Position numbers and translations under genes: made by a program
Assembly: GCA_964586145.1 (NCBI GenBank)
Contig: CAZPHH010000005.1
Coordinates: 1-64,000, forward strand
From: JAFGJQ01 sp964586145
Lineage (GTDB): Bacteria > Planctomycetota > Phycisphaerae > UBA1845
Reading direction: 5' to 3'
Length of the DNA: 64,000 nucleotides
Part shown: in pieces, positions 1 to 8,594 of the stretch
How the letters are laid out: each line of letters starts with the position of its first letter
Numbering within the stretch: position 1 is the first letter of the stretch
The notes under the pieces: model-generated
What the model was told of the DNA's origin: nothing
Seen by the model: only the letters and a program-made list of their open reading frames with translations
Database searches by the model: none

Positions 1-44
1 GCAAGTAAACTCTTACTTCAATCCGGGCGGCTCAGGGACGCTAA

Positions 45-197
45 ACACGTACTCGGCTCCAGCCGACCCGCGCTTCGTCTCTACGCAGAGTGCAAGCCGG
101 CAACGGGCCAACACTGGCCGGTGGGCTGAAGCCGATCCCGGGCACCGAGGAGTACGAGGAGTCCTACGGTCACGTCCTCTACGAAGTGGAACCCTGA
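45..197 (+). CDS. Possible 3' end of a gene cut by the window edge
   Basis: A reading frame ending in TGA at 195-197 has strongly GC-biased third positions over its last 25 codons and reads like a real C-terminus (ends GHVLYEVEP). The same frame has a stop at 42-44 and looks poor before about position 110. A neighbouring frame is open from the start of the window and reads plausibly (NPGGSGTLNTYSAP) until about 130. Either a frameshift joins the two, or only one of them is coding. No family is recognised. Confidence 0.25.
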   Translation, partial: TRTRLQPTRASSLRRVQAGNGPTLAGGLKPIPGTEEYEESYGHVLYEVEP

Positions 198-229
198 CGA
201 GGCCGGCGGGGCGGTGGGCGGACGGGGGG

Positions 230-904
230 CTACGGGATCGGGGAGTGCCCCTCGACCCGGATGTCGTCCAATTCGGGCCGGCCGTCGGTGAACGTGATTC
301 GGAAATCGATCGCCGCTTCCCCGTTGAGGAATTCTCCGATCACATGCAGCGAGAGCATGCCCTCCGTGTCCGTCCCGATGGGCCGCTGCCCGCGCCTAAA
401 CGTCTGGAACTGGCCGTGCCTGCCCAGCACTTCCTTGAGCCAGTCGTTGAACTGCTCCTGCGAGACCTTCCGCCGGAACGCATTCGATGTAAGCACATAC
501 GCTTTCGGCGCCTCTTCCTCCACGCGGGTCACGCTCACCTTCAGCGGCTCGACGGCGGCCCTGGCCATCTGCATGGAATCGCGGGTCATGCGATACCCGT
601 AGTAAACGACGGCACCTGCCACACCCTGGAGGCCCGCCCCCACGATGGCCACGACCACCGCCGCGATGGCCAGGCCGCGGCCGCCCATCCGGCCGCCCCG
701 CGTGTTCCGGATGCCCACGACGCCGAAAACCAGCCCCAGCACGGGGCTGAGCACGGGCACGCACGCAAGGAGGGCGCTGACCAGGCCGGTCACCGCGGCC
801 TTGCTGGTCGGGGGGCGTCCGTAGTAGGCGTTCGGTTCGGGCGGCGGTTCGGACCACGGCTCGGCCCCGCCGGGGCCCTGCTCTGGGGGTTGGAACTGGC
901 TCAT
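230..904 (-). CDS. DUF4190-like membrane protein
   Basis: A 224-residue protein starting at the MSQFQPP methionine; an ATG 36 nt further upstream gives an unconvincing N-terminus. A Pro-rich cytoplasmic head of about 45 residues precedes two hydrophobic segments (about 40-65 and 75-105). The loop between them, GVVGIRNTRGGRMGGRG, is typical of the DUF4190 family. The remaining 115 or so residues form a soluble, probably extracytoplasmic domain without a recognised family. It is divergent from the FG-GAP lipoprotein gene. The function is unknown. Confidence 0.75.
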   Translation of the reverse strand: MSQFQPPEQGPGGAEPWSEPPPEPNAYYGRPPTSKAAVTGLVSALLACVPVLSPVLGLVFGVVGIRNTRGGRMGGRGLAIAAVVVAIVGAGLQGVAGAVVYYGYRMTRDSMQMARAAVEPLKVSVTRVEEEAPKAYVLTSNAFRRKVSQEQFNDWLKEVLGRHGQFQTFRRGQRPIGTDTEGMLSLHVIGEFLNGEAAIDFRITFTDGRPELDDIRVEGHSPIP

Positions 905-1104
905 GACGGGCGTATTAGACTCCGCAACCCTCGCAGGCACAAGAGGCTGTCGACGTTTGCGGACACGCGTGCGGCCGGGTTGGCAGGCGGTCGGCCCGGC
1001 GGTGGGAATCCGTCGGTCCGTCGCGGCTTGCGGACGCCCGGACGGTGGTGGCGCCCGCGTGCGGCGTGCTGCTCCAAGGTCCGGGCTCCGCGGCCTTTAG
1101 AGCC

Positions 1105-1134
1105 TTGACGGGACAATTGCGGCACAAGTATATT
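1105..1134 (+). promoter_or_regulatory. Sigma-70-like promoter for the FG-GAP lipoprotein gene
   Basis: TTGACG (1105-1110), an 18-nt spacer and TATATT (1129-1134) make a near-consensus vegetative promoter in otherwise GC-rich DNA. Transcription would start near 1141. Confidence 0.5.
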
Positions 1135-1140
1135 TCCCTG

Positions 1141-1425
1141 GGAAAGCGCGGGGGCCGTGGCGGAGGAACGTCTTCCGTCCGGCGAATCACGAGGGGTGCC
1201 TCGGCGTGCGGCTGAAATGCGTGATTCGGCCGAAACCACGAAGCGGGTGCGCCGGCCAGAAGGGCCTTCCGGTTGTCGACGAACTTGCCCCGTTCACGCC
1301 GTATGCCACTGTCCAGAGTTGCTGCGGATCACCCGGGGGGGATCGCAGGGGTGGTCCGGGATTGGGATGCATCCGTTGCGTCGCGCGCCGCGCGGCGCCG
1401 CACGCAACACCAAGGAGTGAAGCTG
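1141..1425 (+). other. Long 5' leader, no gene seen
   Basis: About 285 nt lie between the predicted start of transcription and the ATG at 1426. Open frames here on both strands show no convincing protein character. I could not match the leader to a riboswitch class by eye. The rest of the gap (905-1104) contains nothing recognisable. Confidence 0.35.
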
Positions 1426-4400
1426 ATGTCGATGTTCCGCATCTCCGTGGGTCGTGCCCGCGTCGCCCTCCTCGGGCTGGGTCTGGTCGGTCTGCTGCTG
1501 TCGCCGGCCTGCCCGGCGTCGTCGCCGACCCAGGTGCTCGGACCGGCAACCATCCAAGACGAGGCCCCGTTCATGGAGTTTCTTTCGCCGACGAGCAGTT
1601 TCTCCGTCAGCCGGGGCGACTCGTTCGAGGTCACCTGGCGTGACAGCGACACGGACTCCTCCGCCCTCATCAAGCTGGAGATGGTGAACGCCCAGACGAA
1701 CGTGGCCACCGTCATCGTTGAAGGCATCCAGGAAGACGATCTCGTCGGCCCGGACAACTGGATCATCGACACGACCTTGCTGGCCGAGGCCAGTTATTAC
1801 ATCCGGGGCACGATTTCGGATGCCGTGAATGCGCCGTACGTCACGTACGCCCTCATCTCCGGCGGAGCGGGCAATCGGGTTGTGGTCACGGTGACGCCCC
1901 CGGGGCTGGCGCCCTCCAACGTCCCACCCCAGGTGGTTGTGGTGACGCCGGAGTTCAACCAGAGCGTGGCCCAGGACGACACGCTGGTGGTGACGGTGGC
2001 CCCCGTGCTTCCGGCCAACCAGACCGACCCCGCCACGATTCCGTACGACCCGGACAGCACGGCCACCATCTACATTGTGGCCGACCTGGACAACCAACCG
2101 ACCAATGACAACGTGCGGGACCCCCAGCCGGATGAAGTGATCGTGCTGCGGACGCGGACGGTGGAGGCCGGCGCGACGGCGGTGATCGAGGAGCCCATCG
2201 TGGTTGATCTGGTCACGCTCCCGCCTCGGGCAAACGGTGAGCCGTATTACATCCGCGCGACGATCGACGACGGTCAGAACCCGCAGGTCCACTCCTACGC
2301 GGCGGGCACGGTGAACGTAGCGCGGACGGCGCAGGGGACGATTCTCCTGGAGGACGTCGGCCGGTCCCTCGCGGGCGTGCGATGGGTCGGCTTCAACCCG
2401 GGCGCGCGTCTGGGCACCACGATCGAGGGCGTGGGTGATTTCGACGCCGACGGCGTGGATGACTTCGTCCTGGTCGCGCAGTTCGGGAACCCGCGCAACT
2501 TCGGGAACATCGGCGAGGCGTACATCATTTACGGTCTGGACGGGAGGCGTTTCGGCGGGAGCATCAACGTCAACAGCGTGTCCACCTCGATTTCGGGCGC
2601 CATCGTGGAGGCCCCCGTTCCGCGGTCCGGATCAACCCTGGGCATCAAGGACGTGGGCGTAATGCCCGACATGGACGGCGACGGTCGACCGGAGTTGATG
2701 TTCGGCCTGCCGTTCGTGGACGGCATCTACCAGCAGCGTGACATGGACCTGAGCGACGGCGACGGAGGACTCGGGTGCTACCCGGACTTCCTGCCGAACA
2801 ACCTCGCGACCCAGGAGCCGGGCATCGACACGTACTTGGATTCCATGGGCAGCGCGGTCCTGGTCGGCAGCCAGAATCGAGACTCGGACCCGAGCATCAC
2901 CGGCGCGCCTCGCCTCGAGAGCACTATTGTGGGCCTGGAATTCGCCGGCATGACGACCGTCCCGGCAGGCACGGGCGGAACGCAAATTCTGGCTCGTGCC
3001 CCGTCCGGCAAGCTCGAGGGGCTCCGCGTGCAGGTGGGAGTGTACGATTTCGTGGATCACCTCCTGCTCAATCAGCCCCCGATCCAGGACTTGATGGGCT
3101 GGAATGTGGCCTCCATGCCGGACATGAACAACAACAACACGCCGGAGATGATCCTGTCCGCCCCAGGGAACGAACAGGACATTCTCGATACGCTGGCGAC
3201 GTTCGGGTTCTTCGCCACGCACGTGCGGGGGCGCACATTCGGCAGCAGTATCATCGTGATCGACGGAGCCGGTTCCCTCTTCGGGGACTTCATGGAGGAT
3301 GAAGACTCCAACGCGAACGTCATTCCCATTGTCAACCCAGATCACCCGGGCAAGTGTGACGAGACCGATCCGGAGGATCGTCGCATGATCAAGCCGTTCC
3401 AGACGTTCGAGATCTACGCCGAGGATCCCGAGGACTTCCTGCACGACGGCAGCTACGCGGGAGACTTCAACCAGGACGCGGTTCCGGACATCCTCTGCGG
3501 CGCACCGTTCAACGACCGCTCCCCCACCCTGCCGGAGACCGGTGCCACGTACGTGCTGTACGGCCGGACCGTCTACGGCGACTACTTCCTGGAATACGCG
3601 GACGACGAGCAGTTTCGCGCCCCCATGCTCCGCATCCGGGGCGAGCAGCCGTACGATCGGGTGGGCTGGGTCCAGAAGCGGGTGGCCGACGTGAACGGCG
3701 ACGGCATTGACGACATTGTCCTGGGCGCTCCGTACGCCGACTTCGGAGGCGTGAGGCCTGCGTTCTGTGACGGCGACTGGGACAAGAACGGCCGGGTGGA
3801 CCAGACCGATCTGGGGTATTTCAACGGCTGCCGGACGACGTTCGGCGACGAAGTCTTCTACAACGACGAGTGCAAGCTGGACCCGCTGGACCCGGAGAAC
3901 GCCGGGAAGGACGGCGCCTGGTTTGACTTCAACAACGACCGGCAGATTAACGACGATGACCGCCGGGTCATGGACTGTCTGACGGCCGGCGGGTCCGTTG
4001 AGTGCTGCCCGGCCGACAACGGGTTCGTGGGCATCGTGTTCGGCGGCGTCAGCCTGGACGGCGATCGGAGCATCAGCCAGATCGGCACCAGCCAACTGCC
4101 GGGCGCCCGGTTCGTCGGCACCCGGGCCGGCGACCTGGCCGGCTGGGACGTCGCCTCCGCCGGCGATTTTAACCGGGACGGATACGGCGACATCCTGATC
4201 GCCGCGCCGGGTGAGTACGTGACGGACGACGCGGGCCGCACGCGCATGGGCGCCGCCTACCTGATTTTCGGCGGGCCGCACCTGTACAACCGGACTTTTA
4301 CGCTGGCGCAGGTCGGAACCGATGCGCTCCCGGGGATCAAGATGGTCAGCCCGTTCGAACGCAGTCGCCCGGATGAGGCCCCGATCGAGACGGTGTCCGG

Positions 4401-4584
4401 CATCGGCGACATCAACAACGACGGATTCGCGGACATCGGGGTCGGCATCCCCCGGGCCGACTTCGTGGACTGGTCGTTCCCCCAGGACCCGTCGGATCCT
4501 GCGGTGGACCCGGGGGTCGGCCGCCGCACGGACGGCGGAGACGTGTACATGATCTACGGAAGCAACGTCGGCACGAATCGATAG
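1426..4584 (+). CDS. FG-GAP repeat lipoprotein with inserted dockerin-like EF-hand pair
   Basis: A 1,052-residue protein. The ATG at 1426 has AGGAG eight bases upstream. A signal peptide ends in the lipobox LSPAC, so it is probably membrane-anchored and exposed. After about 300 residues of Ig/cadherin-like sequence, at least seven calcium-binding FG-GAP blades follow, with motifs such as DFDADGVDDF, DMDGDGRPEL, DFNQDAVPDI, DVNGDGIDDI, DFNRDGYGDI and DINNDGFADI. This suggests an integrin-alpha-like beta-propeller. Between two blades (about nt 3765-4015) sits a dockerin-type pair of EF-hand loops (GDWDKNGRVDQTDLGYF and DFNNDRQINDDDRRVM) with several cysteines. The family is usually adhesive or binds other surface proteins; the ligand is unknown. 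It is followed by a strong terminator. Confidence 0.85.
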   Translation: MSMFRISVGRARVALLGLGLVGLLLSPACPASSPTQVLGPATIQDEAPFMEFLSPTSSFSVSRGDSFEVTWRDSDTDSSALIKLEMVNAQTNVATVIVEGIQEDDLVGPDNWIIDTTLLAEASYYIRGTISDAVNAPYVTYALISGGAGNRVVVTVTPPGLAPSNVPPQVVVVTPEFNQSVAQDDTLVVTVAPVLPANQTDPATIPYDPDSTATIYIVADLDNQPTNDNVRDPQPDEVIVLRTRTVEAGATAVIEEPIVVDLVTLPPRANGEPYYIRATIDDGQNPQVHSYAAGTVNVARTAQGTILLEDVGRSLAGVRWVGFNPGARLGTTIEGVGDFDADGVDDFVLVAQFGNPRNFGNIGEAYIIYGLDGRRFGGSINVNSVSTSISGAIVEAPVPRSGSTLGIKDVGVMPDMDGDGRPELMFGLPFVDGIYQQRDMDLSDGDGGLGCYPDFLPNNLATQEPGIDTYLDSMGSAVLVGSQNRDSDPSITGAPRLESTIVGLEFAGMTTVPAGTGGTQILARAPSGKLEGLRVQVGVYDFVDHLLLNQPPIQDLMGWNVASMPDMNNNNTPEMILSAPGNEQDILDTLATFGFFATHVRGRTFGSSIIVIDGAGSLFGDFMEDEDSNANVIPIVNPDHPGKCDETDPEDRRMIKPFQTFEIYAEDPEDFLHDGSYAGDFNQDAVPDILCGAPFNDRSPTLPETGATYVLYGRTVYGDYFLEYADDEQFRAPMLRIRGEQPYDRVGWVQKRVADVNGDGIDDIVLGAPYADFGGVRPAFCDGDWDKNGRVDQTDLGYFNGCRTTFGDEVFYNDECKLDPLDPENAGKDGAWFDFNNDRQINDDDRRVMDCLTAGGSVECCPADNGFVGIVFGGVSLDGDRSISQIGTSQLPGARFVGTRAGDLAGWDVASAGDFNRDGYGDILIAAPGEYVTDDAGRTRMGAAYLIFGGPHLYNRTFTLAQVGTDALPGIKMVSPFERSRPDEAPIETVSGIGDINNDGFADIGVGIPRADFVDWSFPQDPSDPAVDPGVGRRTDGGDVYMIYGSNVGTNR

Positions 4585-4614
4585 CCAGGAGGGCCTGAAT
4601 CGCCGCTCCCCGGG

Positions 4615-4661
4615 GTGCCGCGTCCGGACCGCCTGTAACGGCCCGGGCGCGGCACTCTTTT
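4615..4661 (+). terminator. Rho-independent terminator after the FG-GAP gene
   Basis: A 13-bp stem with one G-U pair (GTGCCGCGTCCGG pairing with CCGGGCGCGGCAC), a 15-nt loop and a TCTTTT tract, 30 nt after the stop codon. Confidence 0.75.
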
Positions 4662-4782
4662 GCTGCGTTGCGGTTCCCAGGCCCCCGAGCGGCCCGGTAC
4701 GGTGCGTCATTTGCGGTCGGACTCGAACTTCCCGCCCCGGCCGGGCGTACAATGGGTCTGGGAGAGGCTGCGCGCCGGGCGA

Positions 4783-4812
4783 TTGACGCCCGCGGCCCCA
4801 TCCTGTTATAAC
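4783..4812 (+). promoter_or_regulatory. Sigma-70-like promoter for the P-type ATPase gene
   Basis: TTGACG (4783-4788), an 18-nt spacer and TATAAC (4807-4812), 46 nt before the ATG at 4859. Confidence 0.55.
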
Positions 4813-4858
4813 CTACGGGCACAAAGGCAATTGTGAAGGCCACCCTGCGGAGTCTTTC

Positions 4859-6865
4859 ATGGCACACGATCATTTTAAGTCCATCGAGACACGGACCCGG
4901 GGCACCAGCTTCAAGCTCATCGCCACGTTGATGGGCGGAATTCTGGTCGCCAGCTCCTTTCTGGCCAGTTACCTGTTTCCGGGGGCGGCCGGGGTCGACG
5001 GGAAGACGGCCAGCTTCCACGCCGACATGATCGCCCTGGTCGGGGCCATCCTGCTGGGCTCCTGGCTGTGCTGGCACGCCCTGGCCCATCTGATCGCCGG
5101 CAAAATGCACATGGACGAGCTGGTGGCGATCGCCATCATCGCCGCCATCGCCGTCGGCAAGTACCAGGAAGCGGGCGTCATCGCGTTCTTCATGATCATC
5201 TCAAGCCTGATCGAACAACGGACCGCCCTGGGCGCCCGGGCGTCCATCGAGGAACTGATGAAACTGACCCCGACGTCCGCCCACCGGCTCCTGGAGGACG
5301 GGCAGGAGGAGGAAGTCGAGACGGCGGATCTGCGAACCGGTGACGTGGTCCGGGTGCGCCCGGGCCAGAATATCCCGAGCGACGGCGTGATCCTCTCAGG
5401 CGAGTCCACGCTGGATCAGGCCAACATCACCGGTGAGTCTGTGCCGGTCGAGCGGACGGTGGGGCAGGAGGTGTTCGGCGGCACGACGAACCTTACCGGC
5501 GCCCTGGACATTCGCGTGACCAAGGTGGGCGAGGAGTCAAAGCTGGGCCAGGTGCAAACCCTGATCCTGGAGGCGGAAAAGACGCGCATCCCGCTGATGC
5601 GGCTGATCGACCGGTACGCCGGCTGGTACACGCCCACCATCCTCATGCTGGCCCTCATCGTCGTGTTCCTGACCCAGGACAAGGCCGAAGGCATGCGCAA
5701 AGCCATCACGATGCTCATCGTGGCCTGTCCGTGCGCCCTGGTCCTGGCCACGCCGACCGCCATGGTGGCCGCTCTGAGCTGCGCCGCCCGGGTGAAGGTG
5801 TTCATCAAGAAGGTGAGCGACCTGGAGTATGCCCGATCGCTGACCGCCATGGTGTTCGACAAAACCGGCACGTTGACCACGGGCAAGCTGTCGGTGACCC
5901 AGATGAAGCCGGCGCCCGGCGTGGAAGGCGCAGAGTTGCTGTACCTCGCCGCCTCCGCGGAGCAGCTCAGCAAGCACCCGGTGGCCGGCGCGCTGCGGGA
6001 AGTCGCCGATCGCGCCCGGATCAAGCTGGCCCCCGTGGATACGACGGGGTTTGAGGAAAGCATCGGGCGCGGCGTGGTCGCCCGCATCGATCGCGACCGC
6101 GTCATGGTGGGCCGGTCCCAGTGGCTCCAGGAGCACGGGGCGGAGATGAGCCTGCTGGACGATCCGGACTATCAGGAAGTCGAGGGCCTCAGCATTCTGT
6201 ACGTCACGCGCAACGGCCGGTGCATCGGGTGGATCGGCCTGGAAGATAAGACGCGGCCGGAGGCCCGGCGGGCCATCGACCGGCTGCGGGAACAGGGCAT
6301 CCGCAACCTGACCGTGGTGACCGGCGACAAGTGGTCGGTGGCCAAGCGGGTGGCGGCGGAGATGGGCTGCAGCCAGGTCCAGGCGGAGGTGCTGCCTGAC
6401 CAGAAGAAGGCGCTGGTGGACGACCTGCGGAAGAAGGGCCACCGGGTGGCCGTCGTGGGGGACGGCGTGAACGACGCCGGCGCGCTGGCCGCGGGCGACC
6501 TGGGCATCGCGATGGGCGCGGCGGGCAGCGACGTGGCCGTCAAATCCGCGTCCGTGGTCCTGATGAACAACGATCTGAACCTGCTGCCGTTCGTGGTGGG
6601 GCTGTCCCGGGAAACCACGAAGGTCATCTACCAGAATCTGACGTACGGCGTGCTGTTCATCGTGATCATGGAAATCCTGGCGATCTGGGGACAGTTGACG
6701 CCGCTTCCGGCGGCCTTCCTGCATACGGTGGCCAGTGCAATCGTGATCTTCAACAGCGCTCGGCTGGTGCGTTTCGGCGAAGGTGACCAGTTCGCCGCGT
6801 CGGCCCCGCCGGCGGAGCCGGAACCGGCCGGCCCGCGCCCGGCCCCCGTGCCGGTGACCGCCTGA
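4859..6865 (+). CDS. Heavy-metal P1B-type ATPase (CPC type, no N-terminal metal-binding domain)
   Basis: A 668-residue integral membrane transporter that uses ATP to move transition metal ions. In order: a short His-containing N-terminus with no CxxC domain, TM helices, actuator TGES (GESTLDQANITGESVP), the intramembrane CPC motif (about residue 289), phosphorylation site DKTGT (about 334), SKHP nucleotide motif (about 370), GDGVND hinge (about 534) and the last TM helices. The CPC motif points to Cu(I) or Zn/Cd/Pb. The final helix reads LHTVASAIVIFNSARLVRF, with His where ZntA/CadA have Asp, so it fits neither CopA nor ZntA cleanly. The C-terminal 25 residues are Pro/Ala-rich. It has its own promoter. 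Substrate is unassigned. Confidence 0.93.
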   Translation: MAHDHFKSIETRTRGTSFKLIATLMGGILVASSFLASYLFPGAAGVDGKTASFHADMIALVGAILLGSWLCWHALAHLIAGKMHMDELVAIAIIAAIAVGKYQEAGVIAFFMIISSLIEQRTALGARASIEELMKLTPTSAHRLLEDGQEEEVETADLRTGDVVRVRPGQNIPSDGVILSGESTLDQANITGESVPVERTVGQEVFGGTTNLTGALDIRVTKVGEESKLGQVQTLILEAEKTRIPLMRLIDRYAGWYTPTILMLALIVVFLTQDKAEGMRKAITMLIVACPCALVLATPTAMVAALSCAARVKVFIKKVSDLEYARSLTAMVFDKTGTLTTGKLSVTQMKPAPGVEGAELLYLAASAEQLSKHPVAGALREVADRARIKLAPVDTTGFEESIGRGVVARIDRDRVMVGRSQWLQEHGAEMSLLDDPDYQEVEGLSILYVTRNGRCIGWIGLEDKTRPEARRAIDRLREQGIRNLTVVTGDKWSVAKRVAAEMGCSQVQAEVLPDQKKALVDDLRKKGHRVAVVGDGVNDAGALAAGDLGIAMGAAGSDVAVKSASVVLMNNDLNLLPFVVGLSRETTKVIYQNLTYGVLFIVIMEILAIWGQLTPLPAAFLHTVASAIVIFNSARLVRFGEGDQFAASAPPAEPEPAGPRPAPVPVTA

Positions 6866-6916
6866 CGGCCCCTTTGCCTGGGGAGAGGCAATCGCGTCTT
6901 TTCGTTGGAGTTCCGT

Positions 6917-7237
6917 ATGGAAACGAACATCACCGTGCGCGGCGTGGAGAACCCGACCAAGTTGCGCGAGTTTGCCGAGGGCCGGCTGGCCCGGGCGCTC
7001 GCCCGGTTCGAGGATCGGATTCTGGACGTCGCGATGCGTCTGGAAGACGAAACCGGGCCCGCCAAAAAGGGTCACGACAAGCATTGCAGCATCGATGTCA
7101 AACTTCGCTCCGGCGGCGTGCGCATCTCGGAGAAGGGCGACCAGTTCGAGGCCACCATCAACAAGGCGCTGGACCGCCTGAAAGCGGCGCTCAGCCGGGA
7201 GGTCGCCAAGGCCAAGCGCGGCATCGGCGAGGGCTGA
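6917..7237 (+). CDS. hpf: Short ribosome hibernation-promoting factor (HPF/RaiA family)
   Basis: A 106-residue protein with the fold pattern of HPF/RaiA: an N-terminal strand (NITVRGVENPTKLREF), a basic helix (ARALARFEDRI), a mid-section SIDVKLRSGGVRISEKGDQFEATINKALDRLKAAL split here only by description, and a basic C-terminus (REVAKAKRG). Such proteins bind the 30S decoding region in stationary phase. The start at 6917 has GGAG six bases upstream; a TTG at 6905 is also in frame but has no ribosome binding site. It lies 51 nt after the ATPase stop and may be cotranscribed with it. It lacks the C-terminal dimerisation domain of long HPF. Confidence 0.8.
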   Translation: METNITVRGVENPTKLREFAEGRLARALARFEDRILDVAMRLEDETGPAKKGHDKHCSIDVKLRSGGVRISEKGDQFEATINKALDRLKAALSREVAKAKRGIGEG

Positions 7238-7241
7238 CGCC

Positions 7242-7260
7242 CGAATCGCGAATCACGAAT
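7242..7260. repeat. Three closely spaced CGAAT repeats
   Basis: CGAAT occurs at 7242, 7248 and 7256 directly after the hpf stop, in the spacer between convergent genes. It resembles the other short intergenic repeats of this window. Confidence 0.4.
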
Positions 7261-7340
7261 GGCGAAAGCCCTTCGCGTGCGCAGACACGTGGACGGGTCG
7301 GATCGGCGCGCGGGGGACACGCTCGGCCGGCATCGCCGGC

Positions 7341-7934
7341 TCAATCCAGGGCGCGGGAAATGGCTTTGCGAATCTCGGCGTGTACGTCCGCGGGGTGCGC
7401 GACGTGCGTCCAGCGGCGGACGTCGGGGGGGTCCTGATCGGGGACGAACTCGATTGTCCCAAGCCGGGCAAGCTGTTCGTCCGCCGTTGCGGAGAGTCGC
7501 GTGTTTCGGACGTGGACGAGAGGGCACGACCACACGGCCGGCCGGCGCACGCCCCGAACCGTCATGACGCGCCGGTTCGTCAGCACGTAGAACCGGGAGC
7601 CCCAGCGCATCAGGGTCACCAGCATGCGGGCGCCCAGCCCCAGCAGAATGAACTGGATCCAGACGAATTGAGACAGCCCCAGCATCGACGGCGGGCAGAC
7701 GTGCGGCATGAGCGCCAGCACCAACGGCGCCGCCGCAATCCACTTCAGCGGCTCCAGCAACACGAACCACGGTGAGGGCTTGATCGCGAAGAGGATGACT
7801 TCCCCGCCGTCCAGCAGGTCGGCGGGAAGGCTCAGGGAGGGTGTGCTCAGGGCCTCCGCCCGCTGCGGCGGCGCCGTGGCCGCCGCGGCAAAGGCCGCGG
7901 GCCCGAATCGAACATCAACGAAGGCCGGGACCAT
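7341..7934 (-). CDS. Membrane protein with bacterial PH (DUF304-like) domain
   Basis: A 197-residue protein. An Ala/Pro-rich N-terminus is followed by GGEVILFAIKPSPWFVLLEPLKW, described here in two parts: a strand entering the membrane and then two hydrophobic helices (about 65-85 and 88-108). Next come the family hallmarks YVLTNRRVMTVRGV and a beta-rich segment ending LGTIEFVPD. This is the layout of membrane-flanked bacterial PH domains. It starts 6 nt after the hpt stop, with AGGA overlapping the end of hpt, so the two are surely cotranscribed. No specific role can be given. Confidence 0.75.
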   Translation of the reverse strand: MVPAFVDVRFGPAAFAAAATAPPQRAEALSTPSLSLPADLLDGGEVILFAIKPSPWFVLLEPLKWIAAAPLVLALMPHVCPPSMLGLSQFVWIQFILLGLGARMLVTLMRWGSRFYVLTNRRVMTVRGVRRPAVWSCPLVHVRNTRLSATADEQLARLGTIEFVPDQDPPDVRRWTHVAHPADVHAEIRKAISRALD

Positions 7935-7940
7935 CCGGGT

Positions 7941-8489
7941 TCATCCTGTGGCGTACACCTCTGGCTTGAGCACGGCAATGTGGGGGTAGTTGCGGTACTG
8001 GTCGTTAAAGTCCAGGCCGTACCCCACCACAAAGCGGTCCTCGATGTCGAAGCCCACGAACTCCACCGATACGTCCGGCGGGTTCTTCGCCCGCTTGCGG
8101 AGCAGGACGGCCGTCTTGAGCGAGCGGGGACGCCGCTCGGCCAGCAGCCCCTTGACCAGCCGCAAGGTCCCCCCCGTGTCAAAAATGTCGTCCACGATCA
8201 GCACGTCGCGATCGCGGATGTCCACGTTGAGGTCCTTCATCAGCCGGGCGCCTCGCGATTCCGTCGCGGCGCCCGAATAACTCGAGACCGTGATCAGCCC
8301 GATCTCCATCTTTATCGGCATATGCCGGATCAGATCGGCCAGAAATATGATCGACCCGGACAGGATGGTTACGATCGTGATCCGATCGTGGAGGTCGGAA
8401 TACGATTCGACGACCTCGAGAGCCAGTTCATGCACTCGGGCTGCGATCTGCTCGCGGGATATGAGGATGCGCTCGATGTCATGGTCCAT
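7941..8489 (-). CDS. hpt: Hypoxanthine phosphoribosyltransferase
   Basis: A 182-residue enzyme of the purine salvage pathway, converting hypoxanthine or guanine plus PRPP to the nucleotide. The PRPP-binding loop VLIVDDIFDTGGTL is intact. The flexible-loop region (TVSSYSGAATESRG), the PPi loop near ILSGSIIF, and the C-terminal VGYGLDFNDQYRN motif are typical. Length is normal for the family. It sits between nadA (105 nt upstream) and the PH-domain gene. Confidence 0.94.
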   Translation of the reverse strand: MDHDIERILISREQIAARVHELALEVVESYSDLHDRITIVTILSGSIIFLADLIRHMPIKMEIGLITVSSYSGAATESRGARLMKDLNVDIRDRDVLIVDDIFDTGGTLRLVKGLLAERRPRSLKTAVLLRKRAKNPPDVSVEFVGFDIEDRFVVGYGLDFNDQYRNYPHIAVLKPEVYATG

Positions 8490-8594
8490 CCGACTCAGTA
8501 TATCGAGATGGTCGCCGGCGGCCAGATCGGGTTATCGGAACCGCCCGGTCGTCCTTCTTTGCCCTTCTGCGTGTCGTCGGCCGGGCGGCGCACC

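Noticed and set aside
2632..4752. 706-codon minus-strand frame opposite the FG-GAP gene
   Set aside because: Antisense shadow of the repeated GAC/GGC codons of the calcium-binding motifs; no protein features.
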